From contig CALMSE010000111.1 in assembly GCA_937872275.1 (NCBI GenBank), forward strand, positions 1 through 9,073: a stretch of 9,073 bases of DNA, written 5' to 3'. The notes below the pieces were generated by a model that ran no database searches, was not told the origin of the DNA, and worked only from the letters and a program-made list of their open reading frames with translations. The position numbers were made by a program, and so were the translations under genes. This stretch comes from an uncultured Leucobacter sp. (GTDB lineage Bacteria; Actinomycetota; Actinomycetes; Actinomycetales; Microbacteriaceae). The number at the start of each line of letters is the position of its first letter. The stretch's first letter is position 1. Below, one piece after another: positions 6,228 through 9,073 of this stretch.

Positions 6228-7619
6228 CTACATCCCGCTCGGCATGTCCTGGAAGCGCGAGTAGTGGCCCTGGAAGGCGACCGTGACCGTTCCGGTCGGG
6301 CCGTTGCGCTGCTTCGCGAGGATGAGGTCGGCCTCCCCCGCCCGCGGGTTCTCCTTCTCGTACGTCGACTCGCGGTGGAGCAGGATGACCATGTCGGCGT
6401 CCTGCTCGAGCGAGCCCGATTCGCGCAGGTCGCTGATCGCCGGCATCTTGTCGGCGCGCTGCTCGGAGGCGCGATTGAGCTGCGAGAGGGCGATCACCGG
6501 CACGTCGAGCTCTTTCGACAGCAGCTTGAGGGCGCGGGAGAACTCGCTGACCTCTTGCTGGCGGCTCTCGACCTTCTTGCCCGAGCTGAGCAGCTGCAGG
6601 TAGTCGATGACCACCATCTTGAGGTTGTGCCGCTGCTTGAGCCTGCGGCACTTGGCGCGGATCTCGACGAGGGTGAGGTTCGGGCTGTCGTCGATGAACA
6701 GCGGCGCCTCGTTGATGCGGGCCTGAGTCGCCGCGAGCTTCTGGAAGTCCCGCTGGTCGAGCGCTCCCTTGCGCAGCGTCTGCATGGGGATGGTGGCCTC
6801 GGCCGAGAGGAGGCGCATGGCGATCTCCGCCCGGCCCATCTCGAGCGAGAAGAAGACCGTGGTGGCCCCGGCCCCGACCGCGGCGGCGCGGGCGACGTCG
6901 AGCGCCAGCGTCGACTTGCCCATGGCGGGGCGCGCCGCGATGATGATCATCTGGCCGCCGGCGAAGCCGTTGGTCTTCTCGTCGAGCTCCTGGAAGCCCG
7001 TCGGCACGCCCATCATGCCGCCGTCGCTCATCTGGGCCTTCTCGATCTCGTGCACCGCGGCTTCGACCGCGAGCGAGAGCGGCACGTAGTCCTCGGCCTG
7101 ATCGGCTCCGGTGACCGCGTAGATCTCGGCCTGGGCGTTGTTGACGAGGTCGATGGCCTCGCCCTCGCCCGCGTAGCCCATCTGGGTGATGCGGGTGCCG
7201 GCCTCCACCAGGCGCCGCAGCAGCGCCTTCTCGGCGACGATGTCGGCGTAGAAGCTCGCGTTGGCCGCCGTGGGGACGATGCTGGTCAGCGTGTGCAGGT
7301 ACTCGGCGCCGCCCGCGCGCTGCAGCTCGCCCGTCTTGGCGAGCTGATCGCTCACCGTGATCGCGTCGGTGGGCTCGCCCTGCGAGTAGAGCGAGAGGAT
7401 CGCGTCGTAGACGACCTCGTGCTTGGGCACGTAGAAGTCCCCGCCGCGCAGCATGCCGGTGACGTCGGCGACCGCGTCCTTCGACAGCAGCATGCCGCCG
7501 AGCACGCTCTGCTCGGCGAGGAGATCGTAGGGCGGGAGACGATCGTAGCCGCGACCTCCCTGGCCGCGCTCCTCGAAGGCGTCGTCGAGATCGGGAATGC
7601 CCAGATGTGCGATCGACAC
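6228..7619 (-). CDS. dnaB: Replicative DNA helicase DnaB
   Basis: DnaB is the hexameric ATP-driven helicase that unwinds DNA at the fork and binds primase. With the GTG start at 7619 the protein has 463 residues, typical for the family. The N-terminal domain (about 29-130, PPYDLLAEQSVLGGMLLS) is followed by a linker and a RecA-like C-terminal domain (about 190-460). Visible motifs are the Walker A ARPAMGKST (229-237), the catalytic glutamate in SLEM (about 260), the Walker B MVVIDYLQLL (about 335-344), the DNA-binding/sensor stretch ALSQLNR (377-383) and KQRNGPTG (436-443). The GTG is chosen over the ATG at 7658 because AGGAG lies 6 bases before it and MSIAHLGIP is a plausible N-terminus. No intein interrupts the Walker A or the later motifs, where some actinobacterial DnaB proteins carry one. 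It lies downstream of rplI but beyond a terminator, so it is transcribed on its own. Confidence 0.97.
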   Translation of the reverse strand: MSIAHLGIPDLDDAFEERGQGGRGYDRLPPYDLLAEQSVLGGMLLSKDAVADVTGMLRGGDFYVPKHEVVYDAILSLYSQGEPTDAITVSDQLAKTGELQRAGGAEYLHTLTSIVPTAANASFYADIVAEKALLRRLVEAGTRITQMGYAGEGEAIDLVNNAQAEIYAVTGADQAEDYVPLSLAVEAAVHEIEKAQMSDGGMMGVPTGFQELDEKTNGFAGGQMIIIAARPAMGKSTLALDVARAAAVGAGATTVFFSLEMGRAEIAMRLLSAEATIPMQTLRKGALDQRDFQKLAATQARINEAPLFIDDSPNLTLVEIRAKCRRLKQRHNLKMVVIDYLQLLSSGKKVESRQQEVSEFSRALKLLSKELDVPVIALSQLNRASEQRADKMPAISDLRESGSLEQDADMVILLHRESTYEKENPRAGEADLILAKQRNGPTGTVTVAFQGHYSRFQDMPSGM

Positions 7620-7625
7620 GCGTGA

Positions 7626-7630
7626 CTCCT
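7626..7630 (-). promoter_or_regulatory. Ribosome binding site deciding the dnaB GTG start
   Basis: AGGAG on the minus strand sits 6 bases upstream of GTG 7619-7617. The alternative in-frame ATG at 7658 has no comparable site, so the shorter protein is preferred. Confidence 0.75.
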
Positions 7631-7660
7631 TCTGCCGGACCGGCGCGGGGCCGGTCATGC

Positions 7661-7682
7661 GGGTGAAACCGGTGGTTCACCC
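7661..7682. repeat. Inverted repeat in dnaB leader
   Basis: GGGTGAA (7661-7667) and TTCACCC (7676-7682) are perfect 7-bp arms around an 8-base centre containing ACCGGT. Two further CC/GG pairs can form with one bulged base. It lies about 40 bases upstream of the dnaB start and downstream of the nearest promoter candidate, so it could be a leader hairpin or a protein-binding operator. Confidence 0.45.
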
Positions 7683-7707
7683 ATCAGACACCCGACCACC
7701 GACATTC

Positions 7708-7736
7708 ACCGTACGGGGCCGCGGAGCGGCGCTCAA
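7708..7736 (-). promoter_or_regulatory. Candidate dnaB-proximal promoter
   Basis: On the minus strand, TTGAGC (-35, 7736-7731) and TACGGT (-10, 7713-7708) are separated by exactly 17 bases. Transcription would start near 7701, giving a leader of about 80 bases that includes the 7661-7682 inverted repeat and the AGGAG site. Match quality is moderate (TTGA of the -35; TA and final T of the -10). Confidence 0.4.
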
Positions 7737-7807
7737 GTGGCCCCCGCGCCCGGCCCCGATTGCCTGTGGATAACTCTCTGAATAACTCACCCGTTTCCGG
7801 CGGAACT

Positions 7808-7827
7808 TATCCCCAGAGGTGGGGATA
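7808..7827. repeat. Perfect 8-bp inverted repeat made of two DnaA-like boxes
   Basis: TATCCCCA (7808-7815) and TGGGGATA (7820-7827) are separated by GAGG. The arms are the cores of two inverted DnaA-box-like sequences. The structure could bind a dimeric regulator, or DnaA on both strands, or fold as a hairpin in the dnaB leader if transcription starts further upstream. Confidence 0.6.
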
Positions 7828-7881
7828 GCCTGTGGAAAGAAGTCGAGAAATACGCGAATTTATCGTTCTGAACAGGTATTT

Positions 7882-7910
7882 CTCATAATCACAGCTGTGA
7901 AGTTATTCAA
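7882..7910 (-). promoter_or_regulatory. Candidate distal dnaB promoter with palindromic spacer
   Basis: On the minus strand TTGAAT (-35, 7910-7905) and TATGAG (-10, 7887-7882) are 17 bases apart in the A+T-rich island. The spacer contains a perfect 12-base palindrome, TCACAGCTGTGA (7889-7900). Transcription would start near 7875 and cross the perfect DnaA box and its neighbours in a leader of about 250 bases. Confidence 0.4.
7889..7900. repeat. Perfect 12-base palindrome TCACAGCTGTGA
   Basis: The sequence equals its own reverse complement and sits between the -35 and -10 of the distal promoter candidate. Position and symmetry fit an operator for a dimeric repressor or a spacer-acting activator. 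The protein is unknown. Confidence 0.5.
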
Positions 7911-7916
7911 GTCTCA

Positions 7917-7939
7917 GGTGCAACTTGAGGCTTTGCACC
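7917..7939. repeat. Perfect 7-bp inverted repeat in dnaB upstream region
   Basis: GGTGCAA (7917-7923) and TTGCACC (7933-7939) flank 9 bases. It lies just upstream (for minus-strand transcription) of the distal promoter candidate's -35, where an activator or repressor site could be. Chance occurrence cannot be excluded. Confidence 0.35.
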
Positions 7940-7956
7940 GCATCGCGATTGTGGAG

Positions 7957-7985
7957 AACTACCGCACTGCGGAGGCCGTTGTCAA
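7957..7985 (-). promoter_or_regulatory. Weak third promoter candidate with consensus -35
   Basis: A perfect TTGACA is present on the minus strand (7985-7980). At 17-18 bases downstream lies GTAGTT/TAGTTC, a poor -10. The -10 region abuts and partly overlaps the DnaA-like box TGTGGAGAA (7950-7958), which would suit DnaA-mediated repression if the promoter is real. Confidence 0.25.
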
Positions 7986-7995
7986 GCGGAGGCGA

Positions 7996-8036
7996 CGTCC
8001 GGCCCGGCTCGGAGCCGGTCCGAGCCGCCGCGGACG
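7996..8036. repeat. Long imperfect G+C-rich hairpin
   Basis: Inner arms CGGCTCGGA (8005-8013) and TCCGAGCCG (8019-8027) pair over 9 bp with a 5-base loop. Outer arms CGTCCG (7996-8001) and CGGACG (8031-8036) add 6 bp across a 3x3 internal loop. It lies between the rplI terminator and the A+T-rich island. No T-tract follows on the minus strand, so it is not a standard terminator. Confidence 0.5.
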
Positions 8037-8053
8037 CCCGCCGGGGGAGAGCG

Positions 8054-8073
8054 CCCCGCGGGTGAACGCGGGG
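8054..8073. repeat. Second hairpin next to the rplI terminator
   Basis: CCCCGCG (8054-8060) and CGCGGGG (8067-8073) form a 7-bp stem with a 6-base loop. On the minus strand it starts directly after the T-tract of the rplI terminator, so it may act as a back-up structure or protect an RNA end. Confidence 0.45.
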
Positions 8074-8113
8074 AAAACGAAGCGGGGCGGCGGCCGAACG
8101 GCCACCGCCCCGC
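8074..8113 (-). terminator. Rho-independent terminator after rplI
   Basis: On the minus strand a 9-bp perfect outer stem (8113-8105 with 8090-8082, GCGGGGCGG/CCGCCCCGC) continues across one mismatch into a 4-bp GGCC stem with a 4-base loop. It is followed directly by TTCGTTTT (8081-8074). The structure begins 13 bases after the rplI stop codon. It should end the ssb-rpsR-rplI transcript and insulate dnaB. Confidence 0.8.
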
Positions 8114-8126
8114 GATTCGCTGTCGA

Positions 8127-8576
8127 TCAGCGCTGCGCGATGACCTGCAGGGTCACCTCAGCATCGACGCCGTCGTGCAGGTGCACCGTCGCGCTGTACT
8201 CGCCCGTCGACTTGATGGTCGGCACGGTGATCTTGCGCTTGTCGATCTCGCCGAGACCGGCCTCGGAGACCGCTGCCGCGACCGCGGCGGGCTTCACCGA
8301 GCCGAAGAGACGGCCCTCGGCCCCCGTCTTCGCGAAGAGGCGGATCTTGCCCTCCTGCAGCTTCGCCTTCAGCGCCTGCGCGTCTTCGACCGAGGCCAGC
8401 GCGCGAGCCTCGCGCGCCTTGCGGATCTGCGCGACCTGCGCCTCGCCGCCGCGGGTCCAGTGGACCGCGTAGCCCTGGGGGACCAGATAGTTGCGCGCGT
8501 AGCCGTTCTTGACCTCGACGACGTCGCCCGCCGAGCCCAGTCCCTGAACCTCGTGCGTCAGAATGATCTTCGCCAT
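8127..8576 (-). CDS. rplI: Large-subunit ribosomal protein bL9
   Basis: 149 residues, normal for bL9. The protein binds 23S rRNA near the L1 stalk and helps keep the reading frame. The N-terminal RNA-binding domain carries the family signature [26 protein letters not shown] pattern (about residues 14-35; key residues G14, V20, G25, Y26, N29, Y30, L31, G35). A long charged connecting helix (about 40-75) joins it to the C-terminal domain with GRLFGSV (88-94) and [12 protein letters not shown] (116-127). The ATG at 8576 has a perfect TAAGGAGG Shine-Dalgarno. It is 11 bases after rpsR and followed by an intrinsic terminator. Confidence 0.97.
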   Translation of the reverse strand: MAKIILTHEVQGLGSAGDVVEVKNGYARNYLVPQGYAVHWTRGGEAQVAQIRKAREARALASVEDAQALKAKLQEGKIRLFAKTGAEGRLFGSVKPAAVAAAVSEAGLGEIDKRKITVPTIKSTGEYSATVHLHDGVDAEVTLQVIAQR

Positions 8577-8582
8577 GATTCG

Positions 8583-8590
8583 CCTCCTTA
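8583..8590 (-). promoter_or_regulatory. rplI Shine-Dalgarno fused to rpsR stop
   Basis: TAAGGAGG on the minus strand: TAA is the rpsR stop codon and AAGGAGG is a full-strength ribosome binding site, 6 bases before the rplI ATG. A ribosome ending on rpsR covers this site, so translation of the two genes is probably coupled. Confidence 0.85.
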
Positions 8591-8848
8591 GCGGCCGCTG
8601 CCGGCGTAGGGGAGGAGCGCCATCTCGCGGGCGTTCTTCACGGCCTTCGCGATGAGGCGCTGCTCCTGGACGGACACGCCCGTGATGCGGCGCGCGCGGA
8701 TCTTCCCGCGCTCGGACACGAACTTGCGCAGCGTCGCGACATCCTTGTAGTCGATGACGCCGACGGTCTGCTTCTTGGCCGGGGCGAGCGCTTTCGCGTT
8801 CTTCCCGCGGCCCGGCTTGCGGCCTCCGCCGCTCTGCTTGCCTGCCAT
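8588..8848 (-). CDS. rpsR: Small-subunit ribosomal protein bS18, cysteine-free form
   Basis: 86 residues, usual size. bS18 pairs with bS6 on the platform of the 30S subunit. The conserved core is present: [13 protein letters not shown] (31-43), [13 protein letters not shown] (45-57), [15 protein letters not shown] (61-75) and ALLPY (77-81). The basic N-terminal extension ([16 protein letters not shown]) is lineage-variable. There is no cysteine: the CxxC pair found just before IDYKD in zinc-binding S18 proteins, and the Cys after RRxTG, are replaced (TVGV and GVSV). It should therefore be zinc-independent. The ATG at 8848 has a modest AGAGAT site. It lies 74 bases after ssb, in a spacer with two hairpins, and directly before rplI. 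Confidence 0.96.
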   Translation of the reverse strand: MAGKQSGGGRKPGRGKNAKALAPAKKQTVGVIDYKDVATLRKFVSERGKIRARRITGVSVQEQRLIAKAVKNAREMALLPYAGSGR

Positions 8849-8868
8849 GTTGATCTCTTTTCGTGAGT

Positions 8869-8882
8869 GCCCCGATCGGGGC
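8869..8882. repeat. Perfect 14-base palindrome between ssb and rpsR
   Basis: GCCCCGATCGGGGC equals its reverse complement. It lies 20 bases upstream of the rpsR ATG, just beyond its ribosome binding site. As RNA it could form a 5-6 bp stem with a tight loop; as DNA it could be an operator. Confidence 0.5.
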
Positions 8883-8893
8883 TGAAGTGTTCG

Positions 8894-8914
8894 CCGCCCG
8901 GTCTCACCGGGCGG
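8894..8914. repeat. Perfect 9-bp hairpin after ssb
   Basis: CCGCCCGGT (8894-8902) and ACCGGGCGG (8906-8914) flank a 3-base centre. It begins 8 bases after the ssb stop on the minus strand. No T-tract follows, so it is more likely a processing/stability structure or an attenuator than a strong terminator. Confidence 0.55.
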
Positions 8915-8922
8915 ACCTGTGC

Positions 8923-9073
8923 TTAGAAGGGTTGCTCGTCGTCGAAGCCGGAGCCGAAGTCGTTCGACGATCCGCCGCTGCCCGAGTCGGACCAGGGGTT
9001 GTCGCCCCCGCGGGTCTCGCCGCCGCGCGACGGCGCGGCCGACTGTCCCCAGCCCGGCTGCCCCGCGGGCTGG
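8923..9073 (-). CDS. ssb: Single-stranded DNA-binding protein, C-terminal tail only
   Basis: Only the last 49 codons and a TAA stop (8925-8923) are in the window; the rest lies beyond the right edge. The visible sequence is a Gly/Ser/Gln-rich disordered linker ([37 protein letters not shown]) ending in the acidic tip FDDEQPF. This tip, which ends in Pro-Phe, is the hallmark of bacterial SSB and docks partner proteins such as RecO, PriA and the polymerase clamp loader. The oligonucleotide-binding fold is not visible. Position upstream of rpsR and rplI matches the common rpsF-ssb-rpsR-rplI order, so rpsF is expected next to it outside the window. Confidence 0.93.
   Translation of the reverse strand, partial: QPAGQPGWGQSAAPSRGGETRGGDNPWSDSGSGGSSNDFGSGFDDEQPF

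Larger units (their letters stand above)
7765..7958. promoter_or_regulatory. Cluster of DnaA-box-like sequences upstream of dnaB
   Basis: A perfect DnaA box lies at 7765-7773 (TGTGGATAA, i.e. TTATCCACA on the minus strand). Near-matches follow: TTATCCCCA (7807-7815, one mismatch), TGGGGATAG (7820-7828, two mismatches, inverted relative to the previous one), TGTGGAAAG (7831-7839, two mismatches) and TGTGGAGAA (7950-7958, one mismatch). An A+T-rich stretch at 7841-7915 (47 of 75 bases A or T by my count) lies between the first four and the last. Box cluster plus A+T-rich DNA is the architecture of bacterial origins and DnaA-controlled promoters. dnaA and dnaN are not in the window, so this is more likely a DnaA-responsive control region for dnaB than oriC itself. 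Confidence 0.55.

Noticed and set aside
6228..7619. Intein in dnaB
   Set aside because: Walker A, Walker B and later motifs are contiguous and the protein has normal length, so no intein is present.
6264..7625. 453-codon plus-strand frame antisense to dnaB
   Set aside because: Antisense shadow with compositional bias only; dnaB is unmistakable on the other strand.
7620..7658. Longer dnaB start at ATG 7658
   Set aside because: No Shine-Dalgarno before it, and the extra residues (TGPAPVRQKESR) are not typical. The GTG at 7619 has AGGAG at 6 bases.
5551..7680. 709-codon open frame on the minus strand ending in the DUF308-like protein
   Set aside because: Only the last 193 codons look like protein. 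The rest is an out-of-frame Arg-rich shadow of dnaB, and a good start with ribosome binding site exists at 6132.
7620..8126. Chromosomal origin oriC itself
   Set aside because: The box cluster is suggestive, but dnaA, dnaN and rpmH are not adjacent. Only one box is perfect, so a dnaB control region is the more cautious reading.
7819..8472. 217-codon plus-strand frame covering the dnaB upstream region and antisense to rplI
   Set aside because: The first third spans the A+T-rich regulatory region and the rest is antisense to rplI; no domain and no supported start site.

Overview
The window is about 9.1 kb of very G+C-rich DNA with dense gene packing, GTG and ATG starts and strong GGAGG-type ribosome binding sites. 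Gene content and protein style point to an actinobacterium, most likely of the family Microbacteriaceae (Leucobacter-like). The genus is an inference from general resemblance; no search was run.

Layout. The left end carries the 3' part of purB (purine biosynthesis), followed 22 bases later on the same strand by an unrecognised protein with about eight membrane segments (1155-2066). A thiamine-diphosphate enzyme closely resembling benzoylformate decarboxylase (mdlC-like, 2063-3655) lies on the minus strand and converges on it. A 120-base divergent spacer then leads into a plus-strand pair of membrane-protein genes: an LssY C-terminal-domain protein (3776-4645) and a four-helix membrane protein (4638-5147) whose start overlaps it by 8 bases. 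These converge on a minus-strand pair: a six-helix DUF308/HdeD-like protein (5551-6132) and a small two-helix protein with an acidic, Gly/Asp-rich tail (5144-5521). Both convergent junctions use one shared CTAG as the two opposing stop codons.

The right half is the conserved minus-strand replication/ribosome block ssb (C-terminal end only) - rpsR - rplI - dnaB. rpsR and rplI are tightly coupled: the rplI Shine-Dalgarno includes the rpsR stop codon. rplI is followed by a good intrinsic terminator. dnaB is then separated by about 500 bases with no gene, and must be transcribed from its own promoter or promoters.

That dnaB upstream region (7620-8126) is the most interesting part of the window. 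It contains an A+T-rich island in an otherwise G+C-rich sequence, one perfect DnaA box plus four near-matches, several perfect inverted repeats, and three candidate minus-strand promoters. It looks like a DnaA-responsive control region for the replicative helicase, or an unusual DnaA-binding/origin-like locus. No RNA genes, CRISPR arrays, insertion sequences or prophage parts were seen.
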